In this document: one piece after another, positions 16,108 to 24,983 of the stretch | Layout of the letters: each line of letters opens with the position of its first letter | Position numbering within the stretch: the stretch's first letter is position 1 | NCBI RefSeq assembly: GCF_016595795.1 | Contig: NZ_JAENHN010000042.1 | Location: forward strand, 1 to 38,027 | Direction of reading: 5' to 3' | DNA: 38,027 nucleotides | From: Clostridium yunnanense | Lineage (GTDB): Bacteria > Bacillota > Clostridia > Clostridiales > Clostridiaceae | Notes under the pieces: model-generated | The model's database searches: none | Told to the model about the DNA's origin: nothing | The model's input: only the letters and a program-made list of their open reading frames with translations | Made by a program: the position numbers and the translations under genes

Positions 16108-16422
16108 ATGAATGATGTAATTGAAAGGATAAGAAAATTCAGAAATGATAGAGAGTGGTCACAATTTCATACTCCTGAAAACTTGGCCAAAGCTATAAAC
16201 ATAGAAGCAGGTGAGCTTTTAGAGCATTTTCTTTGGGATAATAATTATAATAAAGAAGAAGTGTGTGATGAGCTTGCAGATGTACTTGTTTACTGCATAC
16301 ATATGGCAGATGCTTTAGATGTAAATATTGAAGATATAATAAACAAAAAGATGAATAAAAATGAGGAAAAGTACCCGGTTGAGAAGGCGAAAGGTAATAG
16401 TAAGAAATATACTGATTTATAA
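16108..16422 (+). CDS. MazG-like nucleotide pyrophosphohydrolase
   Basis: A 104-residue all-helical protein of the MazG/RS21-C6 superfamily, which hydrolyses (d)NTPs to monophosphates and pyrophosphate in a magnesium-dependent way. The metal-binding motifs are visible: EAGE (Glu33, Glu36) in the first helix pair and ELAD (Glu55, Asp58) in the next. WSQFHTPENLAKAI is a typical opening, with Trp and His that help bind the base. The size fits the short dCTPase-like house-cleaning enzymes. AAGGAG 10 nt upstream supports the ATG. Exact nucleotide preference cannot be told. Confidence 0.85.
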   Translation: MNDVIERIRKFRNDREWSQFHTPENLAKAINIEAGELLEHFLWDNNYNKEEVCDELADVLVYCIHMADALDVNIEDIINKKMNKNEEKYPVEKAKGNSKKYTDL

Positions 16423-16601
16423 AGAAAGATTATATTTGAGTTGTATTAAATTAAGGTATAGGTTTACAAAATATTTTAATTTGTGTATCAGAGGATTAGC
16501 ATTGCTTTTTTGTTGAAAAGCAATGTAATGCATGTCCGCAATAGTATAACAACATTTATTTAATACATATGTATAGTGCTTACAATATGTGGCGTATATA
16601 G

Positions 16602-16636
16602 AAGAACTCTGTAATTTAAGTTTTTACAGAGTTCTT
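16602..16636. terminator. Hairpin between the MazG-like gene and the EamA transporter
   Basis: The 13-bp stem AAGAACTCTGTAA/TTACAGAGTTCTT lies 57 nt downstream of the minus-strand EamA gene and may terminate transcripts from either side. A second, weaker hairpin (ATTGCTTTT/AAAAGCAAT) lies at about 16502-16525. Nothing else is visible in 16423-16693. Confidence 0.6.
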
Positions 16637-16693
16637 GATGTATTAAAAATCATATAAATTATTGTTTACATTTATTAGTGCTAGCAATCGAAT

Positions 16694-17614
16694 TTATGTG
16701 GAAGCTTCAATGCTTTCAGGTGCTTTTTTAGTAAAAGATAAATATATTATTGCAAATATAATACATGCTGTTCCAAGCCATTGAAAAATTCCTAAATTAA
16801 CATGTAACCAAAATACAGATAAAAAAGCAGCAGATAGTGGTTCAATAGAAGAAAGTATGCTTACCTCTATTGGTTTTATATATTTTAAGCTTTCTAAGTA
16901 GCAGCAAAAAGCAATAAGTGTACCAAATAGCACCACAAATATAATAGCTAGAATTGAGCTTACGGACCATTGGCCTGTACTAATCCAAGGCTTTTGAACA
17001 AAGCTAAAGCCAATTCCTCCAAGGAACATTCCCCAGCCAACTACAGTTATTGAATCATATCTAGCTAGAAGATAAACTGGTTGTAAGGTATAAAATGCAG
17101 CTGCAAAAGCTGAAGCTACCCCCCAAAACAATGCTAACTTTGAAATAGATAAGCTACTAACATTACCTTTTGTGATTATTAGAAATGTACCAAGTATTGT
17201 TAGACTAATTGCAATGATTTCTCTTGAGCTCGGAGCCTTTTTTGTTCTGATAGTCATATAGAAAATTATTATTACAGGATACAAATACTGAAGTATAGTA
17301 GCAGTTGCTGCATTGCCGTGTTTTATTGCAGCAAAATATGTATACTGTACGCCTAACATTCCTATGAGTGCAAAACATATAAGGTTAAAAATCGTAAATT
17401 TTGAACTCCAGATCTTTCGGACATTCTTACTACCTCTTAAAGTGGCAAATGCTAATAATACTATCCCGGAGATTAGTAGACGAATAACTACAAGCCATTC
17501 CGGACTGAAGCCCTTCTGCTGAAACAAGTATTGGGCAACAGTACCAGATACTCCCCACATCATCGTTGAAAAAATTACAAGCGCAAATCCTTTTATCCTA
17601 GGTTGAGATTTCAT
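16694..17614 (-). CDS. EamA/DMT-family transporter
   Basis: A 306-residue inner-membrane protein with ten predicted helices in two EamA repeats (about 10-140 and 160-295). The second repeat ends with the family-typical SILSSIEPLSAAFLSVFWL region. Drug/metabolite transporters of this type usually export amino acids or metabolites; the substrate is unknown. The opening RIKGFALVIFSTMMWGVSGTV is typical. An AAGGAG site lies 9 nt before the ATG. It is transcribed alone, on the minus strand. Confidence 0.88.
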   Translation of the reverse strand: MKSQPRIKGFALVIFSTMMWGVSGTVAQYLFQQKGFSPEWLVVIRLLISGIVLLAFATLRGSKNVRKIWSSKFTIFNLICFALIGMLGVQYTYFAAIKHGNAATATILQYLYPVIIIFYMTIRTKKAPSSREIIAISLTILGTFLIITKGNVSSLSISKLALFWGVASAFAAAFYTLQPVYLLARYDSITVVGWGMFLGGIGFSFVQKPWISTGQWSVSSILAIIFVVLFGTLIAFCCYLESLKYIKPIEVSILSSIEPLSAAFLSVFWLHVNLGIFQWLGTACIIFAIIYLSFTKKAPESIEAST

Positions 17615-17845
17615 TATATGTTCACTCCTTGTGTCTTATTAAAAAAAGTTATTTAGAATTTTAATGGTTGTACAAATTATCTATTAAATTTTAAAATTCA
17701 ATGTTGGACAGTTTAAATTTAAAATTGAAAAAAGTCCTCAAATAATTAGTATACAGAAATATAGTGTGTTACTCAAATAAATGTTTAATATGAGTATTAT
17801 TATTTTTAAAAGATTATGATTGAAAATAGAGCAGAAAAATTGATT

Positions 17846-17896
17846 AAGCAAATGGTGTTATCCGTTAAAAGTTTATAATGATAACAGCATTTGCTT
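17846..17896 (-). terminator. Terminator of sspH
   Basis: A long stem AAGCAAATGNTGTTATC/GATAACANCATTTGCTT with a 17-nt loop begins 5 nt after the sspH stop codon on the minus strand. The remaining DNA between it and the EamA start at 17614 shows no gene. Confidence 0.8.
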
Positions 17897-17900
17897 GATT

Positions 17901-18080
17901 TTATTGTTCTTGAAGTGATCCTAAAGGTACTTGTTCTGATCCTGTAGGTTGATTAAGAGGATGTATATAAGCGATTTCTTTTGTATCGTCTATTCTTTCA
18001 ATATAAATTTGTTCGCCTTTATATGTAACATTAATAATATCAGGTGAAGAAAGAATTTCTTCTGCCCGTCTTCTATCCAT
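17901..18080 (-). CDS. sspH: Small acid-soluble spore protein, H type
   Basis: A 59-residue protein opening MDRRRAEEILSSPDIINVTY and continuing YIERIDDTKEIAYIHPLNQP with an acidic C-terminus. This is the pattern of H-type small acid-soluble spore proteins (SspH), which accumulate in the developing spore core. Length matches the family. AAAGGAGG 7 nt before the ATG is a strong RBS. GTATA at 18155-18151 and CATTCATA at 18132-18125, 18 bp apart on the minus strand, are a weak candidate for a sigma-G promoter, consistent with forespore expression. A strong terminator follows. Confidence 0.88.
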   Translation of the reverse strand: MDRRRAEEILSSPDIINVTYKGEQIYIERIDDTKEIAYIHPLNQPTGSEQVPLGSLQEQ

Positions 18081-18495
18081 ATTAAAACCTCCTTTAAAAA
18101 TAAATTACAAAGGTAGCATTTACTTATGAATGATTAAATATTCTTTAGCATATACAAAAAAACATGTTACTTACCCTAAAGTAAGTAACAAACTTTTAAG
18201 TGCATTATTGCAAATGTATGTTCGCTAAATTATTATATAAATATAGGTTTTTTAGAAGTTTTATCTAAGTGTAAACCAAAGATTATTTTGAAAGCTTTAT
18301 TTTTAGAGATAGTGGTATAGATTATAAAGAAATTAAAATATAATTTATAAAGAAATTTTGTGAGATTGAAGTAGCAGATCTATATTTGTATAAGATAAAA
18401 GGAATTTTAAGAACACACTTGGTCAAATAGCAGTAAGTTTTAACATTTAAATAGAAAAGCTTATATAGTAAGTGAAAATATAAGGAGTAAAGTAT
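18081..18495. other. Intergenic region between sspH and the osmoprotectant transporter
   Basis: Holds the sspH upstream region, a GC-containing hairpin at 18166-18189 and about 300 nt of AT-rich DNA. The hairpin stem is GTTACTTAC/GTAAGTAAC with 9 perfect bp; on the minus strand it is followed by ATG and eight T residues, the form of a factor-independent terminator. No minus-strand gene is visible ahead of it, so it may end a short non-coding transcript or be an orphan. AAGGAG at about 18481-18486 serves the downstream gene. Confidence 0.45.
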
Positions 18496-19473
18496 ATGAT
18501 TAAATTTGAAAATGTATCTAAGTGTTATAATGATGAAAATAAAGCCGTTGATTCTTTAAATCTAACTATCAATGATGGAGAGTTTTTTGTGCTTATCGGG
18601 CCAAGTGGGTGCGGTAAAACAACTACACTTAAGATGATTAATCGTTTGATAGATTTAAGTGAAGGAACAATCTATCTAGATGATAAGAAGATTAGTGAAT
18701 ATAATATTCATGAACTTAGGTGGAATATAGGATATGTATTGCAGCAAATTGCACTGTTTCCTCATATGACCATTGAAGAAAATGTAGCAATAGTACCAGA
18801 ACTTAAAAAATGGGACAAGAAAAAAGTTAAAGATAGGATAACTAATCTTTTAGAAAATGTTGGGCTAGAACCTGAAAAATACCTAAATAGAAAGCCATCA
18901 GAGCTTTCCGGTGGTGAACAGCAGAGAGTCGGAGTTGTTCGTGCCTTAGCTGCTGATCCAAATATTATCTTAATGGACGAACCCTTCAGTGCATTAGATC
19001 CTATTAGTCGTAAAAGGCTGCAGCAAGATATGGTAAAGCTTAAGAAGAAAATAAATAAAACTATTGTATTTGTAACTCATGATATGCAAGAGGCTTTAGC
19101 GCTAGGCGATAGAATTTGTATAATGCAAGAAGGAAAGATAGTTCAATGCGATACGCCAGATGAAATTATTAAAAATCCTAAAAATGATTTTGTAAGGAAC
19201 TTTTTTAAATCTGGCAATGTATATAAAACATCACTTTTTGAATCAGATTACAGGGTGAAGGATTTCGTAGAAGAAGGTCTATATGACAATATGGAGTATA
19301 ACGAAGATATTAATTGTATCAATACTGAAGAGTCACTTGAAAACTTATTTTCACTACTTACAAAAGAAAAAATTATTAAAATAGAGCAGAATGGAAAAGT
19401 TATAGGGACTTTAAATATGGGACATTTGGTCAAGTTTGTGGCTAATAAGCTTGAAAAGGATGGTGAAGTATAA
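18496..19473 (+). CDS. Osmoprotectant (glycine betaine/carnitine/choline) ABC transporter ATPase
   Basis: A 325-residue ATPase of the OpuCA/ProV type. Walker A GPSGCGKTT lies near residues 36-44, the Q-loop in the usual place, the signature LSGGEQQRVGVVRALA, and Walker B IILMDEP with the following SALDP D-loop. After about residue 240 there is only a short CBS-like remnant (KIIKIEQNGKVIGTLNMGHLV), less than the paired CBS domains of full OpuCA or OpuA, so ionic-strength gating may differ. The next gene starts on the last base of its stop codon (TAATG), implying coupling. It drives uptake of compatible solutes in osmotic stress. Confidence 0.9.
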   Translation: MIKFENVSKCYNDENKAVDSLNLTINDGEFFVLIGPSGCGKTTTLKMINRLIDLSEGTIYLDDKKISEYNIHELRWNIGYVLQQIALFPHMTIEENVAIVPELKKWDKKKVKDRITNLLENVGLEPEKYLNRKPSELSGGEQQRVGVVRALAADPNIILMDEPFSALDPISRKRLQQDMVKLKKKINKTIVFVTHDMQEALALGDRICIMQEGKIVQCDTPDEIIKNPKNDFVRNFFKSGNVYKTSLFESDYRVKDFVEEGLYDNMEYNEDINCINTEESLENLFSLLTKEKIIKIEQNGKVIGTLNMGHLVKFVANKLEKDGEV

Positions 19474-20987
19474 TGAATACATTTTTTTCAACGCTTTTAG
19501 AACGAAAAGGGCAGTTAGGTGCAGCATTACTTCAACATATGCAAATTTCATTTATAGCTATATTTATTGCAGTAATCATAGCTGTGCCACTTGGTATATA
19601 TATAACAAAACATAAGCGTTTTGGTGAGATGACTATACAAATAGCAGCTATTTTTCAGACAATACCTTCTCTTGCTCTGCTCGGAGTTCTTATTCCATTA
19701 GTAGGTATTGGCAAGGTTCCTGCAATAATAGCTTTAGTAATTTATGCTATTTTACCTATACTAAGAAATACTTATACTGGAATTAAAGAAATTAATCCTG
19801 CTTTAATAGAAGCCGCTGATGCTATGGGGATGAATAGCAGCAGAAAACTTTTTAAAGTTCAAATACCATTGGCGATGCCAGTTATAATGGCAGGTATAAG
19901 AACTTCAATGGTAATGATAATTGGAACGGCTACCCTAGCTGCTTTAGTTGGAGCAGGAGGTCTTGGAGATTTGATTCTTCTTGGTATAGACCGTAACAAT
20001 AATAGTCTTATTCTAATTGGAGCAATTCCAGCGGCCTTACTTGCAATTTTGTTTGATGTAGTGCTACGCTATCTTGAAAAATCCACACTAAAAAAATCAA
20101 TTGTAGCAGTTGGAGTAGCTATTATTATGACATTAAGTATAATTTTAGTTCCGTATCTAAGCTCACAAAAAAATGAGATTGTAATAGCTGGTAAACTAGG
20201 TTCAGAGCCAGAGATTTTGATTAATATGTACAAACTAATGCTTGAAGATGAAACAAATTTACATGTAACATTAAAGCCTGGAATGGGAAAAACTAGCTTC
20301 TTATTCAATGCACTGAAATCAGGTGATATTGATATATACCCTGAATTTACAGGGACAGCTCTTGAAACCTTTGTAAAGGAAAATGCAAAAAGCCATGACC
20401 CAGAAGAGGTTTATGAGCAGGCACGTGTTGGTATGGAAAATAACTTTAGTATGGAACTTCTAAAACCTATGAAGTACAATAATACTTATGCTATTGCAAT
20501 ATCACCAGAGCTTGCAAAAGAATATAAACTAAATAAGATATCCGATTTAAGAAATATTGAAAAACAGCTTAAGGTAGGATTTACTCTTGAGTTTTCTGAT
20601 AGAGATGATGGATATAAGGGACTTCAAAAAGTTTATTCAGTAAACTTTAATAATTTAAAAACAATGGAACCCAAATTAAGATATAATGCAATAAAATCAG
20701 GAGACATAAATCTTCTAGACGCTTACTCTACTGATAGTGAAATTGTTCAATATAATCTAAAAGTATTAGAAGATGATAAAAAGTTTTTTCCACCATATCA
20801 AGGAGCACCACTTATGCTTGAAAGTACTCTTAAGAAATATCCTGAGATAAGCACTGTTCTTAATAAATTATCAGGTAAGATAACGGACGATGAAATGGCT
20901 AAAATGAATTATGAAGTAAATGTAGAAGGAAAAACAGCTCAGGAGGTTGCAAAGAATTATCTACAAAATGAAGGATTGCTTAAATAA
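19473..20987 (+). CDS. Fused permease and substrate-binding protein of the osmoprotectant transporter
   Basis: A 504-residue fusion. Residues about 15-205 are the membrane permease domain, with the EAA-type loop EAADAMGMNSSRKLFKVQIP. A linking transmembrane segment lies at about 212-230. Residues about 235-504 are an OpuAC/ProX-like extracytoplasmic binding domain, beginning EIVIAGKLGSEPEILINMYK. Tethering the binding protein to the permease is known for OpuA-type and OpuF-type systems, and the two-gene layout here is OpuF-like. Betaine-type ligands are expected, but aromatic cage residues were not mapped. No other subunit is needed for a working importer. Confidence 0.9.
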   Translation: MNTFFSTLLERKGQLGAALLQHMQISFIAIFIAVIIAVPLGIYITKHKRFGEMTIQIAAIFQTIPSLALLGVLIPLVGIGKVPAIIALVIYAILPILRNTYTGIKEINPALIEAADAMGMNSSRKLFKVQIPLAMPVIMAGIRTSMVMIIGTATLAALVGAGGLGDLILLGIDRNNNSLILIGAIPAALLAILFDVVLRYLEKSTLKKSIVAVGVAIIMTLSIILVPYLSSQKNEIVIAGKLGSEPEILINMYKLMLEDETNLHVTLKPGMGKTSFLFNALKSGDIDIYPEFTGTALETFVKENAKSHDPEEVYEQARVGMENNFSMELLKPMKYNNTYAIAISPELAKEYKLNKISDLRNIEKQLKVGFTLEFSDRDDGYKGLQKVYSVNFNNLKTMEPKLRYNAIKSGDINLLDAYSTDSEIVQYNLKVLEDDKKFFPPYQGAPLMLESTLKKYPEISTVLNKLSGKITDDEMAKMNYEVNVEGKTAQEVAKNYLQNEGLLK

Positions 20988-21084
20988 ATTATAATATATG
21001 ATGATCTTCATAATAGCATCATCATACATTAAATATGGATTGATTTTAAAATAAATACAAAAATCCTGATTTTTCTTTACAATT

Positions 21085-21133
21085 AAAAGAACCATGAATA
21101 AGGAAGTAATATACCTTATTCATGGTTCTTTTT
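21085..21133. terminator. Strong bidirectional terminator between opu genes and chemoreceptor
   Basis: The perfect 19-bp stem runs AAAAGAACCATGAATAAGG then CCTTATTCATGGTTCTTTT, with a 10-nt loop. It serves the convergent transcripts ending at 20987 (+) and 21175 (-). A smaller hairpin (TGATGATC... CATCATCA) precedes it at about 20999-21023. Confidence 0.9.
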
Positions 21134-21174
21134 GAGTTTTAAGGAAAATACATAAAAATGGATATAATGTAAGT

Positions 21175-23175
21175 TTAAATCTTAAATCTACTCACAACTT
21201 CAGCAAGCTTATTTGAAATTTGTTTAAGATTATCAGTATTATCTGAAATTACAGTCATTGCGCTCGTTTGCTCTTCCATAGAAGCAGAAACCTCTTCAGA
21301 GGCAGCAGCTGACTCTTCAGAAACAGCCATGATCTCTTCAATTGAACTCATTACATGGATCTTATCTTTATCAACTTCAGTAATTTTGCTTATTAATTCA
21401 TCAATCTGTGTGGTGATTTTCATAGTAGAGTTTCTTATTGTTTCAAAGGATTTTTCAGTTTCTATCATAGATAGATTAGCTTCTTTACTTAAATTTTGAG
21501 CATTTCCCATGTTATTGTTTGCTATGCTAATCTCATCCTGTATTTCTTTTATCATATTTGAAATATCTTTAGTTGATATAGAGGTTTGCTCTGCAAGTTT
21601 TCTTACCTCTTCAGCTACCACTGCAAAGCCTCGTCCGGATTCACCAGCTCTAGCTGCTTCAATTGCTGCGTTTAATGCTAATAAGTTAATTTGTGCGGCT
21701 ATAGACTCAATTGTGTTTACGATTTCACCTATGGAATCTGATTTCTCTGAAAGCAAGCTTATATTTTTAAAAGCTTGATCTGCAGAATTACTGCTTTCCC
21801 TTAAGTTTGAAGATAATAAATTAGTTGATTTAGCTCCATTGTTTGTTATCCCTTCTGTAGATATTGAATTCAACTTTAATTTTTCAGCACTTGATACAAT
21901 TGTACTGATTTTATCGGCAAGTCCTCCTAGCTTTTCGACCCCACTAGTAGCATTCTGAGCTTGTACTGTAGAACCTTCAGCAATTTCTACAACAGCCTTT
22001 GTAACTGCTTCAATTGATTGTGTAGTTTCTTTTGCTGATTCAGCAACATCACTTGTAAAGTCAACTATTTCTTTAGAGTTATGATTTAATTCACCAACTA
22101 TACTTCTAAGTTGGTTTCTTAGATCAATAATCGACTTTCCTATAGTACCTATTTCAGTTTTATCTTTAAGTATATATTCGTATCTTTGATTATAAATTAA
22201 ATTTAAGTTCTTAGTATCGTCTATTAGTTTTGATAAATCTAATATGGGTTTAGCAAGTCTATTTCCAATAATAATTGAGAAACTAACTGATAAAATTATA
22301 GCAACTATAATTATAATAGCAAAACACAATATAAGAGAGTTAAGTGGCTTCTTAAATTCATCTGTAGGTACCGCGAAACCAATAGTCCATTTTGAAACTT
22401 GTACTTTTGATGAAATAAAGTATTTATTAACTCCATCATAATCTTTTAGTGTTAATAATTTTGTAGAGCTATTTTCGATTATTTTCATGTAATTTCCATT
22501 GAAGATATCGCTCAAATTTTTATTCTCTTTTTCAGTTGGTTGAAAGTCCTTGTTAGGATGTAGCATAATATTGTTATTTTGGTCTATTAAAAAAGCATAA
22601 CTATTATCTATAGGTTTTGCCTTATTTAGAACATCTGTAAGGGTGCCTAAGTTAATATCTGTGCTAAGAACACCTATTACTTCACCGTTAAATGAAATTG
22701 GAACTGAAATAGATGCAACTATCTTTTGAGTAGCCTTATCAAAAAAAGGCTCAGTATATGTTAATGCTTTGTTAGCTAAAGCAGTTTTATACCATACTCT
22801 TTGTGTTGGATCATAATCAGCTGGTGCAGTCCAACCTGAACCATCAAGCATTTTTTTATCTTTGAACCCCATATATACATCAGTAGTAGATGGGTTTGAT
22901 TTTAATTTGGACTTTAAATAATCTAAAAGTTCAGCATCATCTAGCTGTTTTCTGCCTTCAATGTTGCTCTTAATCTCATTTAATATTTTTCCTTGTCCAT
23001 CCATCCAGCCATTTATATACTCAGCATATTTTTCTGCGGAAACTTGCATTTTGCTAGTAGTCTCATTTTCTATGGTATTATAAGCAATTCCATAAATAAT
23101 AAAACTTGCAGTGAGTAAAATTGCTAAGAAAAGAGAGGAAACTGTAATTGCAATCTTGGTTTTTATACTTCTCAT
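21175..23175 (-). CDS. Methyl-accepting chemotaxis protein with extracellular Cache domain
   Basis: A 666-residue membrane chemoreceptor. Helix 1 spans about residues 5-30. A dCache-type periplasmic-side sensor covers about 35-275, with the WYKTAL and [11 protein letters not shown] motifs of amino-acid and small-molecule receptors. Helix 2 is at about 281-303, then a HAMP domain, then the long signalling coiled coil with tip [20 protein letters not shown] and [18 protein letters not shown]. The frame is open to 23223, but AAGGAGG just before the ATG at 23175 fixes the shorter start. A TTTTGTCGAAAT sequence resembling a Spo0A box lies at about 23264-23275 upstream; this could be chance. The ligand is unknown and no che genes are near. 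Confidence 0.92.
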   Translation of the reverse strand: MRSIKTKIAITVSSLFLAILLTASFIIYGIAYNTIENETTSKMQVSAEKYAEYINGWMDGQGKILNEIKSNIEGRKQLDDAELLDYLKSKLKSNPSTTDVYMGFKDKKMLDGSGWTAPADYDPTQRVWYKTALANKALTYTEPFFDKATQKIVASISVPISFNGEVIGVLSTDINLGTLTDVLNKAKPIDNSYAFLIDQNNNIMLHPNKDFQPTEKENKNLSDIFNGNYMKIIENSSTKLLTLKDYDGVNKYFISSKVQVSKWTIGFAVPTDEFKKPLNSLILCFAIIIIVAIILSVSFSIIIGNRLAKPILDLSKLIDDTKNLNLIYNQRYEYILKDKTEIGTIGKSIIDLRNQLRSIVGELNHNSKEIVDFTSDVAESAKETTQSIEAVTKAVVEIAEGSTVQAQNATSGVEKLGGLADKISTIVSSAEKLKLNSISTEGITNNGAKSTNLLSSNLRESSNSADQAFKNISLLSEKSDSIGEIVNTIESIAAQINLLALNAAIEAARAGESGRGFAVVAEEVRKLAEQTSISTKDISNMIKEIQDEISIANNNMGNAQNLSKEANLSMIETEKSFETIRNSTMKITTQIDELISKITEVDKDKIHVMSSIEEIMAVSEESAAASEEVSASMEEQTSAMTVISDNTDNLKQISNKLAEVVSRFKI

Positions 23176-23538
23176 AAAAGCCTCCTTGTTTAAACTAGTA
23201 TTTTTAATAAATGATAATACCAACTGCTATCAAAGTTTATTTTGAATAGTATCTGTACTACATATTTCGACAAAATGTGCACAAACTTTACTGGATATTC
23301 TTACTGTATATGGAGTTGATTTTTAGATAATGTAAAATAGAATTCTTTTTAGGATTAATGGCTAATTTAAAAAATATAGTGTTATTAGTATTTGTTCTAG
23401 TAAATTAATTAACAGAAATTAAATAACTATGTTTTTCAAAAATAGAAAATTAACTAGCTCCACATAAAAAAACATTTTGGTATTATTATGATATAATTAC
23501 AAATAATCAATATATTATAAGAATGAAGGGAAAGCATA
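23176..23538. other. Divergent intergenic region, chemoreceptor / Ham1-like gene
   Basis: AT-rich DNA carrying the upstream regions of two divergent genes. The only distinctive sequence is a TGTCGAA (Spo0A-box-like) heptamer on the minus strand at 23272-23266 and a TATAAT at 23492-23497 lacking a good -35. I see no gene or structured RNA. Confidence 0.4.
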
Positions 23539-24168
23539 ATGAAGTTAATATATGGTACATATAATCCATCAAAAATCACCAGTATGAGGAAGATGCTTGA
23601 TGGAATTGATATCGAAATTACAGGTATTAACAGTGTTGATTTCAAACTAAGGGAATCTGATGAAACTGGAAAGGATCCATTAGCTAATGCTATACAAAAA
23701 GCTACTACTTACTATGAGCAACTTAAGAAACCTGTATTTTCATGTGACACTGGATTGTTCTTTGAGGAAGTAGAGGAAGAGGATCAACCTGGTGTATTAG
23801 TAAAAAGGATACATGGTGAAGATTTATCTTACAGGGAAATGATTGACTACTATAGTAATTTAGCAGCAAAATACGGAGGAAGACTAACTGCGTATTATAA
23901 AAATGGTATATGTTTATATATAGATAGTGATCATATTTATAAGTATGATGGTGAGGATATATGTTCTGAGAAGTTTTATATTATAGACAAGCCTCACAAA
24001 AGATATAGAGAAGGATTTCCGTTAGATACTTTATCTGTAGATATAGAAACTATGAAATACTATTATGATTTAGAAGATGAAAAAAGTGAAAGCTTAGGAG
24101 TTATTTCTGGATTTAAAGAATTTTTTATTAGAAGTATTGATGATTATTTGAATTCAAAATCATTATAA
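23539..24168 (+). CDS. Ham1/RdgB-like non-canonical purine NTP pyrophosphatase
   Basis: A 209-residue protein with the fold signature of ITPase (Ham1/RdgB). The opening is YGTYNPSKITSMRKML (the T-x-N-x-x-K motif binds triphosphate); FSCDTGLFFEEV stands where canonical enzymes have an ADDSGL-like motif, and KDPLANAIQKA is in the usual position. It departs from housekeeping RdgB in the DTGL motif and in the C-terminal half, so it may be a divergent paralogue with another nucleotide preference. AAGGGA upstream supports the ATG. It is monocistronic, followed by the beta-glucosidase remnant. Confidence 0.8.
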   Translation: MKLIYGTYNPSKITSMRKMLDGIDIEITGINSVDFKLRESDETGKDPLANAIQKATTYYEQLKKPVFSCDTGLFFEEVEEEDQPGVLVKRIHGEDLSYREMIDYYSNLAAKYGGRLTAYYKNGICLYIDSDHIYKYDGEDICSEKFYIIDKPHKRYREGFPLDTLSVDIETMKYYYDLEDEKSESLGVISGFKEFFIRSIDDYLNSKSL

Positions 24169-24219
24169 AATAAACGAATTGAGTGAAGGGGGATTTATGA
24201 GAAATTGGAGGAGAGTTGA

Positions 24220-24906
24220 TAAAGGTGACTATTAATTGTTATAAATGAAGGTGGAAAAAATGTTTCTCGAAAGCTTTTGATGGAACTTATAACGGTAAAA
24301 CTTTTGATGAGGCTGATGTTAAAATTGCTGATTTAACAGACCAACAAAGAAAGTTTCTTGCAGATGACAATTTAAGACACGTACTTGTAACAGCAGTGGA
24401 TGATGCTAAAACAGCAGCAGTCTGGAATAATAATCTTCAAGCATTTGTTGAAGGACTTGGATTTGGTATACCGGTAAATATAAGCAGTGATCCAAGGCAT
24501 ACAACAACTGCTAATGCTGAGTTCAATGCAGGGGCTGGAGGGGATATCTCTAAATGGCCAGAACCATTAGGATTAGCTGCAACCTTTGATAGTAAAGAAG
24601 TTAGCAAGTTTGGAGATATTGCTTCAAAGGAATACAGGGCGCTTGGTATAGCTACTGCTTTATCTCTTCAGGTAGATATTGCAACAGATCATAGATGGAT
24701 GAGATTTACTGGAACCTTAGGAGAAGATCCTTTTTTAGCTAGAGATTTAGCAGAAGCTTATTGTAATTGATTTCAAAGTTCTGAGGGGAAAAATGAAATA
24801 GAAGAGGGATGGGGTTATGAAAGCGTAAATGCTATGGTTAAACATTGGCCAGGTGGAGGAAGCTGTGAAAGTGGTAGAGATGCTCATTTTGCTTTAAGTA
24901 AAAGAT
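24220..24906 (+). pseudogene. Degraded glycoside hydrolase family 3 (beta-glucosidase-like) gene
   Basis: The remnant covers a GH3 N-terminal domain. A first piece reads VINEGGKNVSRK in one frame; after a one-base shift near 24275 the protein continues AFDGTYNGKTFDEADVKIAD through NLRHVLVTAVDDAKTAAVWN and GFGIPVNISSDPRHTT to LGEDPFLARDLAEAYCN. A TGA at 24768-24770 then stands where related enzymes have glycine. The same frame resumes FQSSEGKNEIEEGWGYESVN and MVKHWPGGGSCESGRDAHF before the similarity ends at about 24890. The nucleophile half of the enzyme is absent. Usually conserved prolines are replaced (ALSLQVD, ATDHRW). It cannot encode an active enzyme. Confidence 0.85.
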
Positions 24907-24933
24907 TTTTTATAAAAATTTATATAATTAAAT

Positions 24934-24966
24934 GTGAAGAGGTTGCAATTCGAGCAACCTTTTCAC
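24934..24966 (-). terminator. Terminator of the FIST / soluble chemoreceptor operon
   Basis: The stem GTGAAGAGGTTGC/GCAACCTTTTCAC, with one mismatch and a 7-nt loop, lies 17 nt downstream of the minus-strand chemoreceptor gene. The T-tract on that strand is weak (ATTTAATTATA). Confidence 0.65.
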
Positions 24967-24983
24967 GTTTTATATGTATTAAA

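Noticed and set aside
23454-23645. Minus-strand frame of 63 codons overlapping the start of the Ham1-like gene
   Set aside because: No RBS, and it overlaps the conserved nucleotide-binding start of the Ham1-like protein on the other strand.
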